Shown here: positions 1-8,588 of the stretch, piece by piece
How positions within the stretch are numbered: position 1 is the stretch's first letter
Layout: each line of letters opens with the position of its first letter
NCBI GenBank assembly: GCA_021324185.1
Contig: JAJPJN010000153.1
Location: 1-39,835, forward strand
Length of the DNA: 39,835 nt
DNA from: Terriglobia bacterium
Lineage (GTDB): Bacteria; Acidobacteriota; Terriglobia; Bryobacterales; Bryobacteraceae
Direction: 5' to 3'
Notes under the pieces: generated by a model
What the model saw: the letters and a program-made list of their open reading frames with translations, nothing else
Database searches by the model: none
What the model was told of the DNA's origin: nothing
Position numbers and translations under genes: made by a program

Positions 1-270
1 CCGCGCGCGGAGACGTCGGCCGATTACATCACGATGGGCTTCGATGAAGACCTGAACAAGGCGACCGAAATTGCAGTGCGCGAGATGATCGACTTCCTTT
101 CCACCGAGAAGCACATGAGCAGAGAAGAAGCTTATATGCTGACGAGCGTTGCAGTAGATGTGGGCATTACGCAACTGGTGGACGGCAACAAGGGCGTGCA
201 TGCGCTGTGCCCGAAGGCGATCTTCACGCAAAGTAAAGATGTGCCGATGATCGGTGCGGGCAAAGAATAA
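1..270 (+). CDS. Acetamidase/formamidase family protein, C-terminal part (partial)
   Basis: The reading frame is open from the first base of the window to a TAA at 268-270 and gives the last 89 residues of a protein whose start lies outside. The text YITMGFDEDLNKA, REMIDFL, and VDGNKGVHALCPKAIF matches the C-terminal end of the FmdA_AmdA family, metal-dependent enzymes that hydrolyse formamide or acetamide to ammonia and the carboxylate. The family assignment rests on these conserved C-terminal motifs only; the metal-binding part is not in the window, so substrate cannot be judged. A promoter for the next gene follows within a few bases, so it is not obviously cotranscribed with padR. Confidence 0.85.
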   Translation, partial: PRAETSADYITMGFDEDLNKATEIAVREMIDFLSTEKHMSREEAYMLTSVAVDVGITQLVDGNKGVHALCPKAIFTQSKDVPMIGAGKE

Positions 271-273
271 GTA

Positions 274-303
274 TTGACAAGCCTAGTTATCTAGGGGTAT
301 GCT
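274..303 (+). promoter_or_regulatory. Promoter of the padR gene with embedded palindrome
   Basis: A perfect -35 TTGACA (274-279) is followed after 18 bases by a -10-like TATGCT (298-303). Between them sits a perfect inverted repeat, CCTAG-TTAT-CTAGG (282-295), and a further CCTAG lies at 307-311. A start near 310 would leave almost no leader before the ATG at 316. A palindrome inside the spacer just before a PadR gene is where an autorepressor would be expected to bind; that role is inference. Confidence 0.6.
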
Positions 304-315
304 GCTCCTAGCTGC

Positions 316-642
316 ATGCCGAAGAACGATCTCCAGGGAACCTTGGACTTGCTGGTTCTCAAAACGCTATCCCGCACGCGCGCGCTGCATGGCTACGGCA
401 TTGTGCGTCACATCCAGCACGCTTCCGATGACTTGCTGCGGGTCGAAGAAGGCTCGCTTTATCCGGCGCTGCATCGGATGGAGCAGCGTGGTTGGATCGC
501 CTCCGAATGGGGGATCACTGAGACCAATCGAAAGGCGAAGTACTACCGGTTGACAGCTTCCGGACGGAAGCAGTTGCAGGCCGCTGAGCAAGATTTTCAG
601 GAACTGGTGAAAGGCGTATCCGCGCTATTGCGCTACGCATGA
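316..642 (+). CDS. PadR family transcriptional regulator
   Basis: This 108-aa protein is a typical short PadR repressor with a winged helix and a C-terminal helix for dimerisation. Diagnostic text is LQGTLDLLVLKTL near the N-terminus, HGYGIVRHI, then EEGSLYPALHRMEQRGWI (recognition helix and wing, about residues 50-68) and KYYRLTASGRKQL. No ribosome-binding site precedes the ATG at 316 and the promoter lies only about 13 bases away, so the message is probably leaderless or nearly so. It ends at 642, eight bases before the GTG of the ADOP permease gene, and almost certainly forms an operon with it. Such PadR-permease pairs recur in Acidobacteria. The signal it senses cannot be read from the sequence. 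Confidence 0.93.
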   Translation: MPKNDLQGTLDLLVLKTLSRTRALHGYGIVRHIQHASDDLLRVEEGSLYPALHRMEQRGWIASEWGITETNRKAKYYRLTASGRKQLQAAEQDFQELVKGVSALLRYA

Positions 643-650
643 GGTAATCC

Positions 651-3284
651 GTGTCGCTATACCGGCGAGTTGCGAACCTGTTTCATCGCGCGAAGCTCGA
701 AGAGGAGATTGAGGCTGAGCTTCGCTCGCACATTGCACTCAGGACTGACGAGAACATCGCGGCGGGGATGACGGCGGAGGAGGCACGCCGCGATGCGCTG
801 CTTCGTTTCGGCAGCCGTAGCGCGTTGACAGAGGCTACGAGAGCGGCGGATACGGCGGTGGTGCTGGATGGCATCGCGCGCGATGTTCGCTATGCGGGGC
901 GGCAGTTGTGGAAGTCACCCGGGTTCGCCGCCGCGGCGATTCTGACGCTGGCGCTCTCGATTGCAGCAAACGTGGCGGTTTTCAGCGTTCTGAATGCACT
1001 GGTGCTGCGGCCGGTACACGTGGCGGGCTCAGACCGGCTGTTCCAGGTGGTGAATAAGCGACAGGGGGACATCAGCCAGTCTTACCCGGACTACCTCGAC
1101 TATCGCAGCCAGAACACGACCTTCCGCGACATGGCGATGTACCGGATTGGATTCGCAGGTATGAGCACGCGCGCGGCCGCTTATAAGTGCTGGCTATACG
1201 AGACGTCGGGCAGTTACTTTGGCCTGTTAGGCGTGAGGCCGGAGCTAGGGCGGTTCTTCGATTCGCGTGATGAGCGAGGCCCGAATTCCGCTTCTTACAT
1301 TGTCCTGAGCGATGGCTTCTGGCGGTCGCATTTCGGGGGCGATCCGCAGGTTACCGGCAAGACGGTGGAGCTGAATAAATACCCGTACACCATCATTGGC
1401 GTCGCGCCAAAAGAATTCCACGGTACGGAACAGTTTTTCTGGCCGGATCTGTATGTGCCGATCGTTAATGAAAAACAGATCGAGGGATTTGATTTTCTAA
1501 AGAACCGCGCCAGCCACGGTTCGTTCATCATCGGAATGCTGAAGCCGGGCGTGAGCGAGCCCCAGGCAAGCGACAATCTGAATGCCATTGCGCACGCCCT
1601 GGCAAAGCGCTATTGGCAGGACGACGGCCTGTATGCGCGCCTGGTAAAGCCTGGCTTGTTCGGCGATCAGATCGGCGCGCCGGCGCGCCGATTTCTGGCC
1701 GCCACAATGATCCTGGCCTTGTTGGTTCTCGTCGCAGCGTGCATGAATCTGGCGAATATTTTTGCGGCGCGCGCTTCTGACCGCGGCCGCGAGCTGGCTA
1801 TCCGGCTGGCGATCGGTTGCAGCCGGTTGCATATTTTGCGCCAGCTATTAACGGAAGCTCTCTTGATCTCGCTGATCGGCGGCGCGGCAGGCACGCTGTG
1901 CGCTGCATTTTTGCTGAGTACGCTCACGTACTGGCAGCCGTTCGCGGAATTCCCGATCCACGTTAGCGTGGCGCCGGATGTGAGGGCATACGCGGTCGCG
2001 CTGATGCTGTCGCTCCTAGGTGGAATCGTGCCCGGGCTATTTTCTGCACGGCAGATCTGGGGCATGGATGCAACGCAGGTGATGAAAGGCGGCGCCGGTG
2101 AGACAGCTTTTCGGCGCTTCCATTTGCGTGATGTTTTGCTGGGCGCGCAAATTGCAGTATGCGCGTTGTTGTTGACGGCCTCACTGGTGGCGCTTCGCGG
2201 GATGGAACGCTCGCTCCACGCTCCTTTGGGGTTTCAACCGCAAGCCGTCCTGCTTGCGTCGACAGACCTGAATATGGGCGGTTATTCAATGGATTCGAAG
2301 CGCACGGTTTACAGGCGCATCTTGCAGGAAGCAGCGCATCTTCCGGGCGTCATCGCCGTGGGAGCCATTGATGAGGCGCCTTTGGGCGCTGGCGGCAACA
2401 ATACGTCAGCGTACCGTGAAGGAACAACCGATTTTCGCCCCTCAAACAGCGTGCTGAGTGGATCAACTTACGTGATCTCGCCGGGGTACTTGCAGGCTGC
2501 GCAAACGCGGCTGCTAGCCGGCCGGGATTTCACCTGGCATGACGATACCAATGCGCCGAAGGTGGCCATCGTCAATGAGACGTTTGCGCGTGAAATGTTT
2601 GGAACGCCTCAGGCTGTGGGCCGGCGCTTCGTTCAAGGGGACGGTGCGCTGTATCAGATTGTGGGCGTGGTTGCGGACGGCAAATATAATTTTCTGACCG
2701 AGCGCCCGACTGCGGCGATGTTTTTTCCGGCGACGCAGTATCCGGACAGCGATATGACATTAGTTGTTCGTTCGCACCTGCCGGCTGGCGAAATGGCAGC
2801 CGCTTTGAATCGCACGCTCACCAAGATTGACCCCGACCTGCCGTTCACGATTGAAAGCTGGGAGGATGCGCTGGCGCTGGTGCTGTTTCCGGCGCGCGCA
2901 GCGACGCTCACGCTGGGAGTGATGGGGCTATTTGCGGCGATACTGGCCATCACTGGAATATTCGGCATGACTGCTTACGCGGTTTCAAAACGCAAAAAAG
3001 AATTCGGCATTCGCATTGCGCTGGGCACGCAGCCGGTGCAGTTGATGCGGACGGCGCTGGGCCGGCCGCTGGTGCTGCTGCTCGGGGGTTCGGCGCTCGG
3101 ACTCACCTTTGGCGTGTTAGCCAGCCGTTTGCTGGCGCAGATCGTCTATGAAGCGACACCGCGCGATCCGCTGGTGATGACGGGCGTCGTGATTGCAATG
3201 GTGGTTGTGGGAATGGCGGCTACGTGGATTCCGGCGAAGCGCGCCTTGCGAATCGATCCGGCGGCATTGCTGCGGGAAGAGTAA
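651..3284 (+). CDS. ADOP-type ABC transporter permease (MacB/FtsX-like)
   Basis: An 877-aa membrane protein starting at GTG 651, with GAGG at 641-644 as ribosome-binding site. It opens with a soluble prefix domain (about residues 15-80, ELRSHIALRTDEN and ARRDALLRFG), followed by a first transmembrane helix and a MacB-like periplasmic core, an FtsX bundle (about 343-470, including RGRELAIRLAIG), then a second core and a second FtsX bundle (about 750-877, including KEFGIRIALG). The duplicated layout in one chain and the prefix domain define the acidobacterial duplicated orphan permeases. There is no ATPase gene beside it, as is usual for this group. Substrate is unknown; antimicrobial or lipid extrusion is a family-based guess. 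It is probably controlled by the upstream PadR protein. Confidence 0.93.
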   Translation: MSLYRRVANLFHRAKLEEEIEAELRSHIALRTDENIAAGMTAEEARRDALLRFGSRSALTEATRAADTAVVLDGIARDVRYAGRQLWKSPGFAAAAILTLALSIAANVAVFSVLNALVLRPVHVAGSDRLFQVVNKRQGDISQSYPDYLDYRSQNTTFRDMAMYRIGFAGMSTRAAAYKCWLYETSGSYFGLLGVRPELGRFFDSRDERGPNSASYIVLSDGFWRSHFGGDPQVTGKTVELNKYPYTIIGVAPKEFHGTEQFFWPDLYVPIVNEKQIEGFDFLKNRASHGSFIIGMLKPGVSEPQASDNLNAIAHALAKRYWQDDGLYARLVKPGLFGDQIGAPARRFLAATMILALLVLVAACMNLANIFAARASDRGRELAIRLAIGCSRLHILRQLLTEALLISLIGGAAGTLCAAFLLSTLTYWQPFAEFPIHVSVAPDVRAYAVALMLSLLGGIVPGLFSARQIWGMDATQVMKGGAGETAFRRFHLRDVLLGAQIAVCALLLTASLVALRGMERSLHAPLGFQPQAVLLASTDLNMGGYSMDSKRTVYRRILQEAAHLPGVIAVGAIDEAPLGAGGNNTSAYREGTTDFRPSNSVLSGSTYVISPGYLQAAQTRLLAGRDFTWHDDTNAPKVAIVNETFAREMFGTPQAVGRRFVQGDGALYQIVGVVADGKYNFLTERPTAAMFFPATQYPDSDMTLVVRSHLPAGEMAAALNRTLTKIDPDLPFTIESWEDALALVLFPARAATLTLGVMGLFAAILAITGIFGMTAYAVSKRKKEFGIRIALGTQPVQLMRTALGRPLVLLLGGSALGLTFGVLASRLLAQIVYEATPRDPLVMTGVVIAMVVVGMAATWIPAKRALRIDPAALLREE

Positions 3285-3289
3285 GCGCG

Positions 3290-4210
3290 TCACAATCGTT
3301 CCCAACCGGTATGCTCCAGCGCCGGAGGGAACAGCTCGGGATGCAGTATCTCCGCGAAGATCTGAAGCGATTCCACCAGGCGCGGCCCTGGCCGGTTCAT
3401 GTACTGATTTCCATCGCAGAGGAAAACATTGCCGGTCCTTACCGCACGCATGTCGCGCCAATCCGGCCGTTCTGTGAGCCAGTGCATCTCCGAACGAGCG
3501 CGCGCCAGATCGAAGCCGCAAGGCAGAACCACGATTGCATCGGGATCAGCCTCTCGCAATTGTTCCCACGTCAGCCAGGGCGCATGCCGGCCGGCAATGC
3601 CGAAGAGATTGCGACCATTCGCCATCTGGATCAGCTCGGGAACCCAGTTCCCGGCAGCCATCAACGGCTCGAGCCATTCAATTGCAGCGACGGTGGGAGT
3701 TCGCGCCGCGCTTTTTGCTTTCTGCTGGATGGCCGCCATTCTGCCTTGTAGCGCGGAAACGAGTTGTGCTGCGGCGTCCTGACACCCACAGGCAGCGGCG
3801 ACTCGGCGGATATCGGCCCACAGATCCGCCAGCGCAAAGGGCTGGAGCGAGACTACTTGTGCGCGGGTCTGAAATTCAATTTGTAAAGCGCGCTCCACAT
3901 CGCTCAAGCTGACCGCGCAGACCTCGCATTGGGTTTGGGTGATGATGTGGGTGGGCGCCAGGCGCCTGATGAGGGCTGCGTCGACATCATAGACGCTCAA
4001 AGCGCGGCGGAGGCGATCTTTGACGAGGGCATCGATTTCGGCACTGGAGCCATTTACCGGAATCGCTGGCTTTGTGCAGATGGGAAGGGACAAGACCGAG
4101 GCAGGGAAGTCGCACTCGTGGGAGCGCCCCACCTGGAAGCTGCCGAGGCCGAGGGCATGGACGATTTCGGTAGCGCTCGAGATGAGCGGAAGCAGGCGCA
4201 GTTCGGGCAC
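3290..4210 (-). CDS. BtuF-like periplasmic-binding-fold (cobalamin-binding) protein
   Basis: A 306-aa protein starting at a GTG (4210-4208). The opening LLPLISSATEIVHALGL, GRSHECDFPASV and the later THIITQTQCEVCAVS are characteristic of the BtuF/FecB helical-backbone binding-protein fold, close to proteins annotated as cobalamin-binding. The C-terminal lobe contains PCGFDLARARSEMHWL and NVFLCDGNQYMNRPGPRLVESL. There is no signal peptide or lipobox at the start, so it may act in the cytoplasm, and no permease or ATPase gene adjoins it. Ligand is inferred from family similarity only. It converges with the ADOP gene, leaving five bases between the two stop codons. A short GAAG lies close before the start. 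Confidence 0.8.
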   Translation of the reverse strand: MPELRLLPLISSATEIVHALGLGSFQVGRSHECDFPASVLSLPICTKPAIPVNGSSAEIDALVKDRLRRALSVYDVDAALIRRLAPTHIITQTQCEVCAVSLSDVERALQIEFQTRAQVVSLQPFALADLWADIRRVAAACGCQDAAAQLVSALQGRMAAIQQKAKSAARTPTVAAIEWLEPLMAAGNWVPELIQMANGRNLFGIAGRHAPWLTWEQLREADPDAIVVLPCGFDLARARSEMHWLTERPDWRDMRAVRTGNVFLCDGNQYMNRPGPRLVESLQIFAEILHPELFPPALEHTGWERL

Positions 4211-4532
4211 GTCTTCAATATTAGGACCTGGTGAGCGCCCACTCGAGTTATAGCTCAGGGAATTCGGTTGGGTGGGCTTTGCTGTTGGGCTTTAGAAGAA
4301 TTTAACGGGTTGGGGTGTCGTGTTGCTTGTGGGTGTTAGTGGCGGAGCAACCATCGTTCCCTGAGCATATCTCTTTGATTACGCCGTACTGTATAGCACC
4401 TTTGGTGCCAAATTTGCGACTACGTATTTTCTTAGAGTTGCGGGATATCCCCGTGAGCTTGCGCACGCAGTTTTTACCTATGCAAGCAGGAAAGCATCAC
4501 AGTACCGGCGAAGAGCGGCCAGAACGGGTGAT
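4211..4532. other. 322-bp intergenic region without a convincing gene
   Basis: This stretch lies upstream of the BtuF-like gene and downstream of the TolC pair, both on the minus strand. It looks poorer in G and C than its neighbours. A 73-codon plus-strand frame (4315-4536) has no recognisable motif and runs into the TolC gene end, so I do not call it. A small GCACC-TTT-GGTGC hairpin (4394-4406 region) has no T-run on either side and is not a convincing terminator. Any promoter for the binding-protein gene should lie here, but I see no clear -35/-10 pair. Confidence 0.5.
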
Positions 4533-6533
4533 TTAATTTGACCCGGGAAGTGTCGCGGGTAGCGTGGAGGGTCGGCTGACGTGTCCGGAAAGCGCTTCCT
4601 GAAGCGTGATGTGATTGGCCTGAAGCGTGGTTCCCAGCGTCTCATCAAGCGAAACGTGCGCGTTGCTGTAGGCGACCAGCGCCGCAACCTCGCTCGATTG
4701 CGCGGCTGCCAAATCACGCTGCTGTTGGACCACGTTGTAGGTGGTGGATGCGCCTAGGGAGAACTTTTTCTGCTCGGCATCAAGCAGTTGCTGCTCCAGA
4801 ATGCGGTTGCGCACGGCTGCTTCGTATCGAGCACGCGCCTGCTGCAAAGCAACCACCTGATTGGAGACATCGACGGCAAGCTGATTGACGTCTTTTTGGA
4901 GCTGGAGCGAGTTCTGCCGGACGGTTAGTTGATCGATGGCAGCGTCTGCCAGCGCTTCTCTGTTGCGCACATTGGCAGCGATAAACGCGCCGGCACGCTC
5001 AGACGGGAAATTTCTACGAAAGACCTGGCCGAGAGCATTGCCGATTCCGCCGACAAAGTACGGATCGGGGAATTCACAAATGCTGTTGGGCGGTCCGGCC
5101 GAAGGGGGACACGGGCCGAAGCCGGGCGGAATGGTGGTCGCCCCCAACTGCTGGGAGGAACTGAAGACACGCACCGCTTTGGGCGCGCCGGAGAGGCCCT
5201 GAGCGGAAGCGCTCGCCAATCCGGCGAGTTGCGGCAAAACTCCGTTGGCCGTACCCAGGGCGGTGATTTCAGTGTTTTTCAGATTGTTTTGCTCAATGGC
5301 CAGGTCGGTTCGATTGGCGCGAGCGGTGGCAATCAGATTCTTCAGGGGCGGAAGTTCATCGTGCTCCGGAACCTCGATCCGGTCGAGAGGAATAATGTCG
5401 GCTTCGGCGAAGAGCGGGTCTGCCAAACCATTCCTGCTCAGGATGTTCTTGAGCGAGAGCTGCTGCTGTTCGAGGGTAGTCTGCGAGACGACGAGATCCT
5501 GCTGGCTGGAGGCAACCTGCGCTTCGGCAGTGGTGATATCGAGAGGAGCGAGAGTACCGATCTGCACCTGTTTCTTGTTGTTTTCAAAGAACGTCTGCGC
5601 GACATCCAATGCGGACTGCTTTGCTTTGACATCCTGGTAATCGGCAACCAGCCCGTAGTACAGATTGAGCACTTCGGAGACGATGGCGATGACCTGGCCT
5701 TTGAAGACGGTGTCAGACATGGCGAGCGTGTTTTGCGCAACCACGATGTTGCGGCTATTGACGGCGGTTCCGAACCCCTGCAAAAAGTTGTGTTGCAGCG
5801 AAATGCTGAGAGTGGTGCTGCTCGACGGGTTCAAAATATCGCTGACTGCGTTTTCGTTCAAAAAGGAATCTTTATACGAGACGCTGTATTGGCCGCCGGT
5901 GATAATGCCTTGAGTAAGCGACGTCGTATTGTTGCGTGTATCGTCGATGACGCTGTAGGTTCCCTGCGAGAGCAGCAGATTGGGCAGAAGCTGCGTGCGG
6001 TGGGAGAAGGTTTGCGTTAGCTGGAGTGTCGGGTCGAGCGATGGCGTTACCGGACCGATCTGCGAAATGGTCGCGTTCGCCGTATTGGTGTTATTCGTGC
6101 CGCCTCCGTTGATACTGACACCGGCGGCTGTCTGGGCGCCGGAAATGCCCTGGCCGCTTGCCACCGATCCGGCTTGGGATGCGCCGCTTGGAACGCCGGG
6201 TAACGCGCCGCCGGCCTGCAAACGTTCCAGACTCCAGGCATCGATCAGCGGGTTATAGCGGGCCGATTCGAGATCAATATTGTTTTCGAGCGCCAGAGCG
6301 ATGGCATCCTGCACAGTCAGGTAAACTTTGCCGGCGCGAATCAGATCGCGAATACGCAGCGAATTCGTGGTCCGCACGGGCGGGACATAGGGCGCTTCAT
6401 AGGGCCGCAGGATAACCGGGGCCTGGGGGCGGACCGGAGCAATCTGTCCCGGCCCTTGCGCCCAGCCAGGTGAAGCGCTGAGGGCGGCGAGGAGAATGAC
6501 GAACAATTGTTGCGAAAGACGGCCGCGCCTCAT
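4533..6533 (-). CDS. TolC family outer-membrane efflux protein (second of tandem pair)
   Basis: A 666-aa protein with an N-terminal signal peptide (about residues 1-25, hydrophobic FVILLAALSAS ending in WAQ). Two outer-membrane-factor repeats follow. The first contains VQDAIALALENNIDLESARY; the coiled-coil stretches carry QVQIGTLAPLDITTAEAQVASSQQ and LEQQLLDAEQKKFSLGASTTYNV, the latter a hallmark near the end of TolC proteins. Family role: trimeric beta-barrel plus helical tunnel that completes a tripartite efflux or type I secretion machine. It is longer than E. coli TolC (about 490 aa), with a low-complexity Gly/Asn/Thr-rich insert early on. Its ATG overlaps the TGA of the preceding paralogue (ATGA), so translation is coupled. 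No inner-membrane pump or adaptor gene is present in the window. Confidence 0.92.
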   Translation of the reverse strand: MRRGRLSQQLFVILLAALSASPGWAQGPGQIAPVRPQAPVILRPYEAPYVPPVRTTNSLRIRDLIRAGKVYLTVQDAIALALENNIDLESARYNPLIDAWSLERLQAGGALPGVPSGASQAGSVASGQGISGAQTAAGVSINGGGTNNTNTANATISQIGPVTPSLDPTLQLTQTFSHRTQLLPNLLLSQGTYSVIDDTRNNTTSLTQGIITGGQYSVSYKDSFLNENAVSDILNPSSSTTLSISLQHNFLQGFGTAVNSRNIVVAQNTLAMSDTVFKGQVIAIVSEVLNLYYGLVADYQDVKAKQSALDVAQTFFENNKKQVQIGTLAPLDITTAEAQVASSQQDLVVSQTTLEQQQLSLKNILSRNGLADPLFAEADIIPLDRIEVPEHDELPPLKNLIATARANRTDLAIEQNNLKNTEITALGTANGVLPQLAGLASASAQGLSGAPKAVRVFSSSQQLGATTIPPGFGPCPPSAGPPNSICEFPDPYFVGGIGNALGQVFRRNFPSERAGAFIAANVRNREALADAAIDQLTVRQNSLQLQKDVNQLAVDVSNQVVALQQARARYEAAVRNRILEQQLLDAEQKKFSLGASTTYNVVQQQRDLAAAQSSEVAALVAYSNAHVSLDETLGTTLQANHITLQEALSGHVSRPSTLPATLPGSN

Positions 6534-8428
6534 TGAATCTGCTCCGGATTGGGAAGCTGGGCCGGCAGCACGGAGGGCCGGGCCACCTGACCGGACATGG
6601 CTTCACTCAAGGAGATGTGATTGGTTTCAAGGGTGGTGCCCATGGCCTGATCAAAGGCGATGCGCGCATGGCTGTAGTTGGCCAGAGCTTGTGTTTCCTG
6701 GCTTTCCGCCGCCGCGAGCGCCTGCTCATCGGTCACGACCTGGAAAACCGTGGATGCGCCGAGGGTGTATTTTTTCTTGTCGGCGTCCAGGGTTTGCTGC
6801 TGCAGGATGCGCGCCTTGACGGCGGAGTCATAGCGCACGCGCGCCTGGCGCAGCGCAATGACGGCGTTCTGCACATCCACTCGGACCTGGTTCACCTGCT
6901 TCTGCAGAGCCAGTTCGCTCTGCCGGAGTTCCAGCGCGCTGGTCACGTAATCTGACTGCGCAGCGCGATTTCGCAGCGGGATGCTGAGCGAAAGGCCGGC
7001 CGAATAGTTGGGGAAATTGCGGCGGAAGATCTGCCCCAGCAAATTGCCGTAGCCGCCAACCAGATAGGCATCGGCGGTCTGCTTTCCCGGCAGCAGATAG
7101 TTGGAACTGCCGGTTAAGCCGTTGTTCGTCAGCTCGGCGAAAGCATTGAGCGTGGGCTTGAGGCCGTTCTTGATACCGGTCAGCAGGATCTTGTCGCTAT
7201 CAATGTTGATTTTGTCCTGTGCGACTTCGACGCGATGAGCCAGCGCGTCTTTCACCAGATCATCTATCGGCCGCAGCTCGTCGGCGGGAGGAACTTCAAA
7301 CCGATTGAGCGGAATGACGTGAACTTCTGCCAGAGTCGGGCTGGCTACACCGTTGCGGCTCAGAGCATTTTTCAGCACCGTTTCCTGCTGCAACAGGTTG
7401 GTTTGCGAAATCAGCAGGTCCTGCTGGCTGGAATAAACCTGCGCTTCGGCGCGCGTGACTTCGATGGGGGCGAGAGTCCCAATCTGCACCTGTTTTTTGT
7501 TGTCTTCATACAACGCCTGTGCGGTGGCGAGCTCGTCCTTGCGTGCTTTCAGGTCGTCGTAGAAGCTGACCAGATCCCAATAGAGATTCAGGACTGCGGA
7601 GACGGTGGTGATGACCTGCTGCTTGAAGGTCAACATAGAGATCTGCTCGTTGTTCTTTGAGACGCGAATGTTGCGGCCATTTACGGCCGGGCCAAAACCC
7701 TGCAGCAGGCTTTGGCTGACCTGCAGATCGATGTAGCCGGAAGTAAACGGGTCGAGGGCATAATCGGCGCTGTTGTATTTGTTGCGCTGGCTCAAGTAGG
7801 TCATCTGCGCGCTCATGCCCCAGACGAAATTTTGTGAATATTGTGCTTCGTAAGTGCGGCTGACGTCGATCAGGGCAGTGGTTCCGGTCAATACCAGGTT
7901 GCTTTGGGGACTGGTAGTGTGCTGGAAATTGGCGTAGAAGAACGTCTGAGGGTCCAGATTGAGCAGTGCGGGCCCGAGGTTTGTGACGATCTGGCCGCTG
8001 GAACTGACGCCCGCAGCGGCATTCGTTGTGGTGCCGCCGCTGACGAGGCTTACGCCGGTCAAGCTGACGCTTTGGGGCCCGGGCGCCACGCCCACACCCA
8101 CGCCGCGCAGCGCGCCGCCGCCTTGGGCGCGCATGGTCACTTCTTTGTTCAGCAGCGGCCCGTAACGCTGAATTTCGATATCGAGATTGTTTTCGAGCGC
8201 GAGAGCGATTACATCCTGCGCGCTCAGATATAGATTGCCGCCGCGTATGAGCGATTCGAGACGATTGGTGTTCGCCAGATTAATCGGCGGCACGGTGCGC
8301 GGCCGGTAATTCTTTGTGATCCAGCCAAAAGCGCCGCCGCTGGGGTTATCGACGCGAACAGCGCTCTGCGCTGGCAGTAGCCCGCAAAACAGAATCAACG
8401 TACACAACAGAGACAAGAATGGTTTCAT
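6530..8428 (-). CDS. TolC family outer-membrane efflux protein (first of tandem pair)
   Basis: The protein is 632 aa from the ATG at 8428; a TTG three codons earlier (8437) is an alternative. A signal peptide is clear (KPFLSLLCTLILFCGLLPAQ). The same landmarks as in its neighbour occur in the same order: AQDVIALALENNLDIEIQRY, then QVQIGTLAPIEVTRAEAQVYS and LDADKKKYTLGASTVFQVV. The two genes are paralogues, presumably from tandem duplication, that have diverged substantially. Both are probably expressed as one message from upstream of 8437. The absence of an adjoining RND, ABC or membrane-fusion gene means the partner pump is encoded elsewhere. Confidence 0.92.
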   Translation of the reverse strand: MKPFLSLLCTLILFCGLLPAQSAVRVDNPSGGAFGWITKNYRPRTVPPINLANTNRLESLIRGGNLYLSAQDVIALALENNLDIEIQRYGPLLNKEVTMRAQGGGALRGVGVGVAPGPQSVSLTGVSLVSGGTTTNAAAGVSSSGQIVTNLGPALLNLDPQTFFYANFQHTTSPQSNLVLTGTTALIDVSRTYEAQYSQNFVWGMSAQMTYLSQRNKYNSADYALDPFTSGYIDLQVSQSLLQGFGPAVNGRNIRVSKNNEQISMLTFKQQVITTVSAVLNLYWDLVSFYDDLKARKDELATAQALYEDNKKQVQIGTLAPIEVTRAEAQVYSSQQDLLISQTNLLQQETVLKNALSRNGVASPTLAEVHVIPLNRFEVPPADELRPIDDLVKDALAHRVEVAQDKINIDSDKILLTGIKNGLKPTLNAFAELTNNGLTGSSNYLLPGKQTADAYLVGGYGNLLGQIFRRNFPNYSAGLSLSIPLRNRAAQSDYVTSALELRQSELALQKQVNQVRVDVQNAVIALRQARVRYDSAVKARILQQQTLDADKKKYTLGASTVFQVVTDEQALAAAESQETQALANYSHARIAFDQAMGTTLETNHISLSEAMSGQVARPSVLPAQLPNPEQIQ

Positions 8429-8588
8429 CAATTCCAAAAAGGCTGTCCTTTACAAGAACGAGAGGCACGCAAGCCTGGTTCCCTGATCGTTTGCGTGATT
8501 TTTCATGGTATCGCAGCAAAGGCTGCCGGCGAGGCTACGCCCAAGATTGCGACTGAGGTGTTCGGATGTGGGACGACATTGGTGCATC

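Noticed and set aside
4394-4406. GCACC-TTT-GGTGC hairpin as a terminator
   Set aside because: Short stem and no T-run on either strand.
4315-4536. 73-codon frame in the gap before the TolC pair
   Set aside because: No ribosome-binding site, no motif, and it overlaps the TolC stop region.
4929-6020. Long plus-strand open frame of 363 codons
   Set aside because: It is antisense to the TolC gene, in a GC-rich genome where such frames are common, and shows no domain.
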